From contig JAOWCC010001501.1 of NCBI GenBank assembly GCA_030867875.1, positions 33,810,792-33,874,791 on the forward strand: a stretch of 64,000 nt of DNA, given 5' to 3'. How positions within the stretch are numbered: position 1 is the stretch's first letter; each line of letters opens with the position of its first letter. Both the position numbers and the translations under genes were made by a program. The DNA comes from Actinernus sp. WN-2022 (Eukaryota > Cnidaria > Anthozoa > Actiniaria > Actinernidae). Below, piece by piece: positions 43,101-52,069 of this stretch. The notes below the pieces were generated by a model that saw only the letters and a list, made by a program, of their open reading frames with translations, made no database searches and had not been told where the DNA came from.

Positions 43101-46100
43101 CCCATTGGCTGGATGGCGGTTTTTTTCAAGTTTTCATAGTAAAAATAGACAACAATAGACTACGACCGGTGGATCAAACTCCGACCGCTGTGAGTGTGAC
43201 TCGAGTGCGAGTACGACATTTGCACTCAAAATATATAATTCGCAAGGAAAGTAGAGATCTTCAAATACAGCTAATCAATGCTGGAGACATGAAAACAATA
43301 TACCAAGAGTATTTTATCATTATTATTTTTATTTAAACAATATTAAGCCTTAGCATTTGCTCTAAGAGCATAGAAGTCACGCCCATCTAGAGAGCTTATG
43401 TTAAATACATTACAATGGTATAGCCGCGTTACAGGTCAGACGGTAATAATACGGTAAGAGTATTTGTTTGCTAGTGGATTGTGAAAAGTCGCACTCGTAA
43501 AACGAATTCGAATCTAAATGCATATATTAAACTGGCTTCCTGCCGAGTACTGTTCAAATCATATTCGAAGCATCCGGAAAAAATCATGGGCTCGATTGGG
43601 TTTTTAATCCGGTAGAAATTATGAAATTCGTTACCCAAACGTATGTGTACTTCTTTTATGAAAGTAATAAACAATCGAGAGCATTTTGGTTCGACTAAAA
43701 GCTAACCTTTTATTTATGCGGCCGTTGATGAACAAACTAATCAAAACATTACAATGGTATAGCCGCGTTACAGGTCAGACGGTAATAATACGGTAAGAGT
43801 ATTTGTTTGCTAGTGGATTGTGAAAAGTCGCACTCGTAAAACGAATTCGAATCTAAATGCATATATTAAACTGGCTTCCTGCCGAGTACTGTTCAAATCA
43901 TATTCGAAGCATCCGGAAAAAATCATGGGCTCGATTGAGTTTTTAATCCGGTAGAAATTATGAAATTCGTTACCCAAAGCGTATGTGTACTTCTCTTATG
44001 AAACTAATAAACAATCGAGAGCATTTTGGTTCGACTAAAAGCTAACCTTTTATTTATGCGGCCGTTGATGAACAAACTAATCAAAACATTGGCGCAAAGC
44101 ACCATGGGCTCGGACATATATTCAAGGAAATCGTATGTCGGGATATGCTCATTTCCGCAGCCTATTTTCTTTTGCTATAGTTCTTAGACAAATCATTACT
44201 AAGTATGTATAATGATATGTAATTCAGCTTAAGAGTGCCTACGAATCGAAAATTAAGTTGATCTCATTTGAAAATCCTTTCGAAGTGTTTGTAGATATCT
44301 CACTGATCTCATCTCGTTCCAGAGATATTCAGGTTTTTTGCAATATGCAGCATGAGATGAAATGTGACATCATTCGATGGACACAGCCCGGAGACATGCA
44401 AACCATAAAAGGAAGAATATATCTGCAAATAGAGGGTAAAAACAATAGAAACATTGACCCCAGGCTTCTTTCATGAGGAAATAAGATTTCCTAATTTCTC
44501 CGTTATTAAACACATGCACTTTCTGCTTTGGGCGCATCATAAGACTTGGAACAGTGTAGGCATTTTATGTGAGTGGTTAAGGCTGGTTCTCATATGATCG
44601 TCCCGATGCGCTTGATTCTTTTGTTCTGTATATTAATTTACGCTTCGATTCACACCGAACAAAAGGTTCAAGCGATCGGGATGATCGGGATGATTATATG
44701 AGAACCAGCCCTTAAAGCCACAAATTACTTTCGATAACAGAACAAGAATTGTAATTTCATGATCAAGAGTGTCTCCATGACAACGTCATAATTTCCACAG
44801 TGATGTGTATTTTCTTCAGTGCTATTCATGTGCAACGTTTTAATTGTTTTTACCCACTATTTGCATAGATATTCTTCATTTTGTGATTTGTCTCCAGGCT
44901 GTGTAAGGTAATAACGTCACCGTTAATCTCATTTGCATGTTGCAAACTGCCTGAATATCTCTGGAGAAACGGAACCGCCACCCTTTCATATTTCGAAAGG
45001 ATTTTCAAATGAGATCAACTTAAATTTCGATTCGTAGCCACCATTAGCTGTAAAGAACCATTTAAAAAAAACACTATATATTCTAACTATATGTTTTTAT
45101 TTCCGCTGATATAATATATAAAGAGAGAGAAAAGAGGAGTCTAAATAAGTGGCATGGAAGGTGTATGAAGTACTCTCTGTTGGAAGCCTAACACCAACCC
45201 CTTTTATATCCTTCGATATATATATTTATTAAGAACTCGAACATACAGGTATATCGTACTCTCACTCGATGGGAACTCCTCGTGTGCCTAAAATGCACAT
45301 GTAACTAGACCTTAGTTATTGTTAACCAATCACAATCATGCATTTAGACAATCAATGGTCTATTGTATTATTTAGCTGTCTATTCTTAGCTTAGGATATG
45401 ACAACCGCGTACCCATGAGCCTTTACGCGCCTAATCTAAGATGATGATTTTTACGACGGATTAGTCGCGTAAAGGTTCATGGGTACGGGGTTTGTGAAAA
45501 ATAGATAGAACGCCGGAGATCACAACAACCGTGGAGCCTTACGCACTCTTGAGGCAAAACAGCGCATGCGCGATGTCTTGTGTTGAAATAACTGACACCA
45601 ATATCAACCCGCAGGTCAGCATTATTGGTACAGCATCTCATCTGAAATGAAATGCGAAGACTTCTTCCCCGTATTTCTTCTCTACAATGGCAACCGCTTG
45701 AACGGATTCGGTTGGAACATGATAGCTAACCTCGAAAGCAGCCGATATGAGCATCCGGGACAAAGTGTTCTGAACGTGAGTTTCGCATGACCGTGTGTTA
45801 GCGTGACATATGTCATGAACGTGAACATATTAGCGTGACATATGGCGTGACCGTGACAGTGTGTTAGTGTGACAGATGGCGTGACCGTAACTGTGTGTTG
45901 GCGTGACATGTCATGAACGTGAACATATGGCGTGACCGTGACAGTGTGTTAGTGTGACAGATGGCGTGACCGTAACTGTGTGTTAACGTGACAGTTAGCG
46001 TGACTGTGACCATGTGTTAGTGTGATAAATTGTGGGCAGCGACTGTATTTTTCTTGGTAGTTTTCGCTGTAAGGAAACTCTAAAACTAAAAGTTCTTAAT

Positions 46101-46280
46101 TTTATGCATGAAAGCGCTCTCAGACTAAATTATCTAAAAATGGATCATTAAATATTGTTGTCGTGTTTTATTTTTCAGAGATTCTTCACACCTGGCACAA
46201 TGCCGAAATGTCTGATCACAGCGGGGCCTCTGACAACACAGCACATCTATCTGGATTCGCCGTACAATAATTTCTGTTAA
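34681..46280 (+). CDS. Uncharacterised secreted protein, seven exons
   Basis: Exons 34681-34750, 39354-39377, 40474-40557, 41590-41690, 42040-42286, 45615-45775 and 46179-46280 have GT-AG borders and matching phases (1, 1, 1, 0, 1, 0), giving 262 residues. The start Met at 34681 begins a clean signal peptide (MKTFFVCVLFFAAVNG); an in-frame Met 15 codons upstream would bury it. Exon 2 is a 24-nt micro-exon (PDWDKLY). Mature-protein marks: NNFFAGNRYVLNDDPAVMLL, IAGIQMG, SPWVSEGDNYVITAYF, KGKCFWMMG, HYWYSISSEMKCEDFFPVF, GFGWNMIANLESSRYEHP, and the last residue is Cys. Six cysteines in the mature part could form three disulfides. I recognise no named domain. Intron 1 is 4.6 kb and the introns hold many MITEs. 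AATAAA follows the stop at once. Confidence 0.85.
35273..35300 (+). repeat. Poly(G) tract, 28 nt
   Basis: Pure G run; its length is likely uncertain in any assembly. Confidence 0.9.
35310..35400 (-). repeat. tRNA-derived SINE head
   Basis: On the minus strand GTAGTGGTTACCACA resembles an A box and GGGTTCGAAACCC is a B box, about 37 nt apart. The B box is followed by a T run. Confidence 0.55.
36170..37839. other. Intron 1 interior, few features
   Basis: CCTGTCAAATTATCGTC followed by AAATGTATGCG occurs at about 36043 and 36469, a short dispersed repeat. The ORFs at 36777-37052 and nearby have no support. Nothing else is recognised. Confidence 0.4.
37840..38161. repeat. MITE with CTATATCATTATGACGTC ends
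   Basis: CTATATCATTATGACGTC / GACGTCATAATGATATAG inverted ends; each holds a CRE-like TGACGTCA half or full site. Confidence 0.85.
40003..40160 (+). repeat. tRNA-derived SINE, plus strand
   Basis: GGTTAGCTCAGTGGTTGAGC (A box) and GTGGGTTCAATGC (B box) in a tRNA-like head, then a body ACTCAGGGTCTTAAAATAAC. It is not a functional tRNA: the acceptor stem and T loop are altered. Confidence 0.8.
40372..40450 (-). repeat. tRNA-derived SINE head, minus strand
   Basis: On the minus strand GCGGAATAGCTTAGGTTGG (A box region) and GGGGGTTCGAATTC (B box). It lies opposite to the SINE at 40003 in the same intron, 24 nt before exon 3. Confidence 0.75.
41008..41178. repeat. MITE around an ACAAT pentanucleotide microsatellite
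   Basis: TTTATGTAGGGCGACACGAAT / ATTCGTGTCGTCCTACATGAA arms enclose about 75 bp of AATAC/ACAAT repeats. Confidence 0.85.
41179..41305 (+). repeat. About 22-bp minisatellite
   Basis: CACTAGTACATAGTCACATACT-like units, about five and a half, starting directly at the MITE's right end. Confidence 0.85.
41741..41885 (+). repeat. 21-bp minisatellite
   Basis: Units TCACGTGACATATCCAAACCT with drift; starts 50 bp after exon 4 in the intron. Confidence 0.85.
43407..44085 (+). repeat. 339-bp tandem duplication in intron 5
   Basis: ACATTACAATGGTATAGCC occurs at 43407/43410 and 43746; the second unit ends at the next AACATT at about 44085. The two units differ at only a handful of positions, so it is recent. 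Confidence 0.9.
44237..45039. repeat. Foldback element with CCTACGAATCGA ends
   Basis: About 55-bp terminal arms (AGTTGATCTCATTTGAAAATC / GATTTTCAAATGAGATCAACT). Carries the palindrome below. Confidence 0.85.
44578..44716. repeat. Palindromic MITE TTAAGGCTGGTTCTCAT
   Basis: Arms AAGGCTGGTTCTCATATGATC / ATATGAGAACCAGCC flanked by TTAA on each side (right side with one extra C). Related to the palindrome at 9347. Confidence 0.8.
45776..46030 (+). repeat. GTGAC-rich minisatellite in intron 6
   Basis: Irregular units such as GGCGTGACCGTGACAGTGTG and TTAGTGTGACAGAT. Begins at the donor site of exon 6. Confidence 0.85.
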
Positions 46281-46286
46281 AATAAA
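46281..46286 (+). promoter_or_regulatory. Polyadenylation signal
   Basis: AATAAA begins in the base after the stop codon of the secreted-protein gene, which would make an extremely short 3' UTR unless a later signal is used. Confidence 0.6.
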
Positions 46287-47263
46287 CATTGGAATCCACT
46301 GGTTATGCTTGTTAATTATTCGCGGTTTGATTTAAAGTTATTTTAATTTGAATGGAAAACCTTAGTATGTCCAAAACCTGTTTATTTTTTATTCTGGATG
46401 AAATTATAACCTACGAGTTAGTTTCTATTTGTGTGCTAAGGGTGTACAAATGTAGAATAACAAGCAGATCTAGAAGTGTTGTACTCATTAGCTAGCCTAC
46501 ATCCAATAATAAGGTTTTAGCAAAACGTTTCTTCTTATACAGAGGCGTAACCAGGGAGTAATACAGCACTGTAGCTCTATTGTTTTTGTTCTGCGCGTTC
46601 TAAAGGTTAGGGTGTTTTGTATTGGTAAGCCAATGCTCTGGCTCGTTTCGAGCGGTGCAGGTCGGCTCTAACCAGGGGGAGGTTCCTGGGATTCCGGAAA
46701 CCCCCTTTCCCTGTGGAAAACAACCCGGCCGTTTCCTCCTTTTTCCAAGCCAGAAAAATGCAACAAAGAAAGGAAAAGAGAAAAAGAAAGAGCGAGTGTG
46801 TTTCTAACTCTCGTAATGCAGGAAATGCCAGTTAAGAGACCTTGATTTTCAAAGTTTACCGCCCTTTCGGGTAGGAACCCCCCCCCCCCCCCCCCCCCAA
46901 ACACTTCAAATTTTGGCCACGCCCTGTTATAACACTAGAATGGAGAATAAAGACCAAATTGTCGGTTACAATCTATTCGAGGATTTAACACTAATATATG
47001 CGGAGTTCCAATTATTTCTGATCACAGTAGAGTAGCTGAGAGATATTTCGCATATGCAGAGGCCGGTCGAAGCACGTTTTTCCATCGATCGCTTTGAAAG
47101 GCTGATTCAGCTTTAGTTATTACTTATTAAAATGATAATTTGGTAAGATAGATAGACACCAGAACAAGGAAAGGAGTGCTAAAAATTGTGTCGAGTAAAA
47201 AAAAGAACTGAAGAAATTGAACCCTCTGTTCATGAACGCAAAGAGAGCGGTCTGCTGTCTGAG
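46287..47263. other. Intergenic, with C21 tract
   Basis: Contains a C21 run at 46878-46898 at the end of a GGCGTAACCAGGG-starting block (46540-46925) that looks like a dispersed repeat. No gene recognised. Confidence 0.45.
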
Positions 47264-48001
47264 CAACCTCGTCCCCAGGGTCTTCTCGGTCATCAAAGAT
47301 GGCGGCTACTCAGAGAGAAGACCCTGGTAAAGGCTGGATCACGTGATCAAATACTCCCAGATTTTGGGAGTATTTTGTCACGTGATTTGGCGATCTAAGA
47401 TGGCGGCTAAGCTAAATATGGGAATAGTTCATGACGTGTACAAACCATAGGTATCCCAATCCGGAGTGAGCGAGAAGCGATTAACGGTATTTCCACGCGA
47501 CGAACGATGTAGTGAAAACCTGTCTACTAAATGGCTGGAGTTTACTTGGATAAAGAACCAGTGGAATTAAAGGTACCACAAAGCTACCAGGATGTATCTA
47601 AGCTAGAAGAGAATCCTAAAAAGCCGTTCATTTTCCGTTAGCGTTGAAGCGAAGCGATCGATAGCACATGTTCAGGTTTTAACGGCTTCTCCTGGCTTTC
47701 TGACTGATGAACCTTATCAGAAAACTACCCAGTAATGCACTTCATCTATTGCTCTATCTACACAACTTGTTTTAAGGTTATTTAAAATCGTTTTATTGAT
47801 AAAATTTGAGCAATCTAAACTATATACAAGTTCATCTCTCTGGACTCAGTCCGTTTGGCCAATAAAAAGCATTGTTAGAACAACCCTTGCGTCAAATCGA
47901 AGAGCCAATCAGAATACGTGACAGTTCAGCGTTTACCAGGGTCTTCTCTCTGAGTAGCCGCCATCTTGGATCTGACCGAGACGACCCTGGGGACTAGGTT
48001 G
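47264..48001. repeat. MITE, CAACCTCGTCCCCAGGGTC family, long copy
   Basis: 738 bp. Ends CAACCTCGTCCCCAGGGTC and (right, inverted) CAACCTAGTCCCCAGGGTC. The flanks CTGTCTGAG (47255-47263) and CCGTCTGAG (48002-48010) are a 9-bp target duplication with one mismatch. An inner inverted pair AGAAGACCCTGG / CCAGGGTCTTCT is also present. Confidence 0.88.
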
Positions 48002-48010
48002 CCGTCTGAG

Positions 48011-48949
48011 CTACAATTGGCATAATCAATTATTTTAACAATGAGAAAAAATAATTGCTACAAATCAAATTAGATGAGGAACGCGCGCGGAATTCGTTGT
48101 GTATGGCGCTCTCTCGATTAATCTTGCACGAAATGGGTTCGAATTCTGCCAGGTTTGGGACTATATCACCACAAATAACCATCCGAGTCCAGTTCAGAAA
48201 TTACCAAATAGTTGTTATTACGGCTGAGCCAAATGCCATGAAACGGTCAGCGGTTTTACCCATCTTATCGGGTCATCGCCTGTTTCAGCTTTGGGCCAAT
48301 ACGTTAAATATACGATCTCCCCATCACGGATGACCTTCGTTAGTAATTTATACCCTCGGAAATTTGTTTTCCAACAAAACCAGAGGTATCTTTGTTTGAT
48401 CTGCATAAAATGTGTAAAGCAAACACAAACTGCAAGCTTGGGTGAGAAAGTCCACATGCAGGCTGTTAATTTCATACACCTCTCTTACCGAACAGCACAA
48501 AAGTCGGTCGCGCAACGTATTATTAGTCAGTGTCACCACTCTTCTGACATGACCAAAATTAAATAAACACAAAACTGCTCTGCCAAAGGCATTCAGTTTC
48601 CCGCCGAAACTAAAAGAAAACTGAGACAATCTGACCACCCCTGTTTCTAATTTTAATCACGTACGTATATTTACGTAAAATGTTTCGCGAAAAACAAGTA
48701 CTTAAAAGCTAAGCCTGAGATTTTCACAGGTTGAAGGAGTTTATTAATTTGTAATGGCATTGTGACAAAAAAGTTGAAGACCTCTGACGGCTTGCATATG
48801 AACTCCAGAGCCTTCGTTCTTTCGGCCAGCGGAGTGATCATGGAGACAACTGTGACTAATGCTTTAATTAACGCTTCATATGATTTCAAATAACTTGTTC
48901 AGCCTTAGAGTGATTTTACTTAACCTGTGAAATAGATATTAGACTAATA
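48011..48949. other. Unassigned intergenic sequence
   Basis: Several short ORFs on both strands at 48055-48638, none with recognisable motifs. Confidence 0.35.
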
Positions 48950-49145
48950 AGTTCGATTCCGGCTCAGGCATGCACCGTATGTGAGTTAGGTTTGTTGTTG
49001 ATTCTTTATCTGCATTCGAGGGTTTTTCTCCGGGTTCTCCGGTTTTCCTCCCTCCGTAAAAACTCAACCGTGAGTCTAGTGTAGTGTGTCCAAAACAGTT
49101 AAAGTAGTGGGGAGTGTGTGAGGAGTAAAAGCAGGCCCCCACCAG
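48950..49145 (+). repeat. SINE-like fragment
   Basis: GTTCGATTCCGGCTCAGGCA resembles a B box region, followed by GGTTTTTCTCCGGGTTCTCC, a sequence type common in metazoan SINE bodies. Confidence 0.5.
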
Positions 49146-49224
49146 CTTTAAGCTGTAACTCCCGGCTCAGTCTGCAAATAAGTTTTATGTATTTTGGGTA
49201 AAATGTCCAGAAACATCCTCTACT

Positions 49225-49440
49225 TCGTTTGTGGCACTAAGTTGTCGAGTTACAATAATCGTTGATGTACCAAGTTTTGTCCATCACGACAGTGCCAGAT
49301 TCAGAGCCTTTGTCAGCGGGTTTGATTACTATGCCTTGTCGTGAGGCCGCTTCGCGTTCAAGTGTAGATAAGTAACCGGAGCGGGTGTGATTAGGTTTAG
49401 TAGTGATCATATCCTGTTCAATAGCGTTTATTAATATTAA
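49225..49440 (-). pseudogene. Penelope-like RT N-terminal fragment
   Basis: The minus strand encodes GYLSTLEREAASRQGIVIKP, then ADKG and GTVVMDKTWYINDY. An IVIKPADKG-x-VVMDK-x-YI block is characteristic of the start of Penelope-like reverse transcriptases. Sequence on both sides is repeat-derived; no RT core remains. Confidence 0.65.
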
Positions 49441-49634
49441 GAAGGTGCCTCAAACTTTGAAAGAGGTGATGTCGTAACGATTACGTAATCGGTTCGGCGT
49501 GATTTCAAAGGAATCCCCTGGCTGTTGGAACAAGTTGCCGTTAAATTGTTGGTAATACGGTCTAAGTTGAAAATATGTTGACAAAATTAAAATATATATT
49601 TTAGTTTTAGAAAAAATATAAAGGATATTACACG

Positions 49635-49745
49635 GTGGTGAGAAGATATGAAGTTTATCCTCGAAAGTCGAAAACATTTCTCGAGTGAGAGAACGAGTGA
49701 AATGTTTTCGACTCGAGAGGATAAACTTCATATCTTCAAACCACC
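49635..49745. repeat. Palindrome GATATGAAGTTTATCCTCGA
   Basis: Arms about 50 bp: GATATGAAGTTTATCCTCGA / TCGAGAGGATAAACTTCATATC around a CTCGAGTGAGAGAACGAG centre. Confidence 0.88.
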
Positions 49746-49827
49746 ATGTAATTTTCTTTTTATTATATGGACACTTAAACTGCTCTAAGAACTCTTATGT
49801 GAGTGGAGAGGAACGGGTAGTGAAATC

Positions 49828-50040
49828 TCACTCCTCCCTATTTTTTTCCGACATTTCTCCCTCCTCCCTAGTGAGTTTTAAAATTTCTCCCTAGAATAGA
49901 GCATGTATGTAGATCCCATTTTCTCCCTCCTCCCTGTATGCTAAATTCTTCCTCCTCCCTAGTTTTTCTGGATATTTCATCCTCCTCCCTGATTTTTTTG
50001 CCAATTCTCCCTCCTCCCTGTTCTGTTCCTCCGCACTCTT
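49828..50040 (+). repeat. CTCCCTCCTCCCT minisatellite
   Basis: Pyrimidine-rich units of about 30-40 bp ending CTCCTCCCT, six or so copies. Confidence 0.8.
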
Positions 50041-50403
50041 ATGTATATTCATTTTACTCACTGTCAGTACAAACCGTGATCTTTCTAAGCTGTTCATTGG
50101 GGTTTCTTGTCTCTTTGTTGCAGTCGAGAAAATCTTTAGAGAGTTTTAGATCGTATTTGGCTTTTTGTGCTCGGAATATTCATTGTCATGCAGCTCATTT
50201 AAGCTGTTAATTACATATCATCTTCCTTTGTGAATTTCACAAACCTGCCGCCATCTTTGTAGTTCAAAAGGCAGCAAACGTCATCGATATTTTTACTAGT
50301 GAGGATATGGAAAATACGCTACTCTGTACCCGGATGTAGTTTCGTATGAGTTCTTGATCTATGAGTGGTTTATTTCTCAGTAAAACACTATCGTCCATAT
50401 CAT

Positions 50404-50545
50404 AAACATGAAGATGAGCCATGGGCGCCGCCATCTTGGATCTGATGACGTAAAATCTATTGTTTTCTGACAATAGGGCCGGGACCGCCAAAAAACGTCA
50501 TCAGATCTAAAATGGCGGCGCCCATGGCTCATATTCATGTCCGAA
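50404..50545. repeat. Palindromic MITE ATGAGCCATGGGCGCCGCCAT
   Basis: GAGCCATGGGCGCCGCCAT / ATGGCGGCGCCCATGGCTC arms with inner ATCTGATGACGT pairing. Confidence 0.88.
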
Positions 50546-51074
50546 TCTTTTTCAAATTTTAATTTTGTCAATGTATTTTCAACCAGTATACCATATTACC
50601 AACAATTTAATAACGGCAACTTGTTCCAACAGCCAGGGATTCCTTTTAGAGTATGCTCATATATCTCCCCCACGATTCACTTACAGTGGTGATGTCGTAA
50701 CGATGACGTCATCGAGCACGTGATTTTAAGTACATGCCAATATCAGCTCCCTCATTTCTAATGGCAGGTGGCTCAAACTTTGACAGACATGGTATTGGAT
50801 CCCCTTAACTCATTTAGTGGTAATGTCGTAGCGATGACGTCATCGGTCACATGACTCATCCATTGTAATAGAGATGACGTACGCGAGGCATTTCTTATTG
50901 ATAAAGGACAAATATTAGAACCTAAAGGCATGAATAGAAAGGAAGAAATGTAATACTACTCAGTCTCTACTATAAAATTGTATTCTTAGTTTTATATCAC
51001 GCCCACTCATCACTTGTAATTTTATCTCCTTATTTTGTAGTTTGAAAATTTAAACTGATTTGTAACTGTTTCTC

Positions 51075-51135
51075 AGTGCCATATACTTGTGTACCCTGAG
51101 GAAGGTTGGTCGTGCCAACCGAAATATCGGTAATA
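51075..51135 (+). ncRNA. Hammerhead-ribozyme-like motif (candidate)
   Basis: CTGAGGA (51096-51102), one A, a 6-bp stem GGTTGG/CCAACC (51104-51109 with 51115-51120) closed by TCGTG, then GAAA (51121-51124). The core order CUGANGA-stem II-GAAA is that of a hammerhead. ATAT upstream (about 51081) could pair with TAT after GAAA as a short stem III. The extra A before stem II is not canonical. Penelope-like elements are known to carry such motifs. Confidence 0.35.
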
Positions 51136-51276
51136 ATTATAGTTTTCCCTAGTATAGTGTGTGGTACGTTTTGCACTTTTTAAAAGCCGTTTTCTCAAAG
51201 CTAATCTTCTAGGGTAAAATGTATTATTTTTGTTTTCCGTTTTGATTACCCTGGTTTCAGAGACCTCTTTCTCCCC

Positions 51277-51318
51277 GGGGGGGGGGGGGGGGGGTGGGGG
51301 TGGGGGGGGTGGGGTGGG
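51277..51318 (+). repeat. G-rich tract
   Basis: A G-run broken by single T residues, next to the left end of the GGTACT repeat. Confidence 0.9.
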
Positions 51319-51320
51319 AT

Positions 51321-51893
51321 GGTACTTACATGAAAAATGGGTATGTATGTGAGGCCAAGAGGCTCAAACCCTGACCCTGTTTGACCCAATCCGAGCTCCA
51401 AACCCCTGATTGCCCCCTTTTTTGAAAAAAAAAACCTGATTGCCCCTTCTTTAAATTGTTTTCAAAACACGGTCGGATATATACCCCAGCCGGTATACCG
51501 CGTATCGGGATTGCATGCAAAATACGGAACATTTCAAGTCGGGACGTGTCATTGGGTAAACAAATCAGCAGATGAAGTACATAGATAAGTACTGAAGTAC
51601 GAATTAGCGGCGTCACGATGTATGGGAACCTCCGTGCTTGCATGTGGGCAGGCGATCAAAATACGGCAACAGAATGTCTTTTTTTGACATAGTAGCTAAA
51701 AAAACTGAACCCTAACTTCCTAAAAAATACTGAACCCCGACCCTGACTGCACCCAGATTATACTCAAATCCTGACCCTGATCTGCCCAAATGACCCTACC
51801 TGCCCAAACCGAGCTCAAAACCCTGACCCACCCCCGCGGTACATACATAATACGTCACAAACAGGAGTACCTCTCCCCCCCCCCCCCCCCCCT
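51321..51893. repeat. GGTACTTACATG repeat, copy 2
   Basis: Starts GGTACTTACATG, ends AGGAGTACC then a C tract (51875-51892). The same family as 31189-31739; here it is bracketed by G-rich sequence on the left and C-rich sequence on the right. Confidence 0.9.
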
Positions 51894-52069
51894 CCTCGGG
51901 CTCTTTCTCCGCTTTTCCCCGACCAGCACATTTCCGGTCACCCGATCACGTGACCAAGGTTTCTTGGAAACAGCACTACCGGTATGCAATTAATTGATTT
52001 GCATAGACTCCCAATCCACAATGCCAAGAGCTCAAAAATAACCTGGAATGGTCGCAAAAAGACGCTAGT

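Larger units (their letters stand above)
49490..50665. repeat. Large foldback element
   Basis: GGAATCCCCTGGCTGTTGG...TTAAATTGTTGG at 49511-49551 is inverted at 50604-50648 (CCAACAATTTAA...CCAGGGATTCC). The interior holds two further palindromes and a CTCCCT-rich minisatellite. The flanking blocks GGTGATGTCGTAACGATGACG recur at 49466, 50687 and 50819. Confidence 0.75.

Noticed and set aside
48055..48638. Opposed ORFs of 85-96 codons
   Set aside because: They overlap on both strands with no recognisable domain; chance openness is the simplest explanation.
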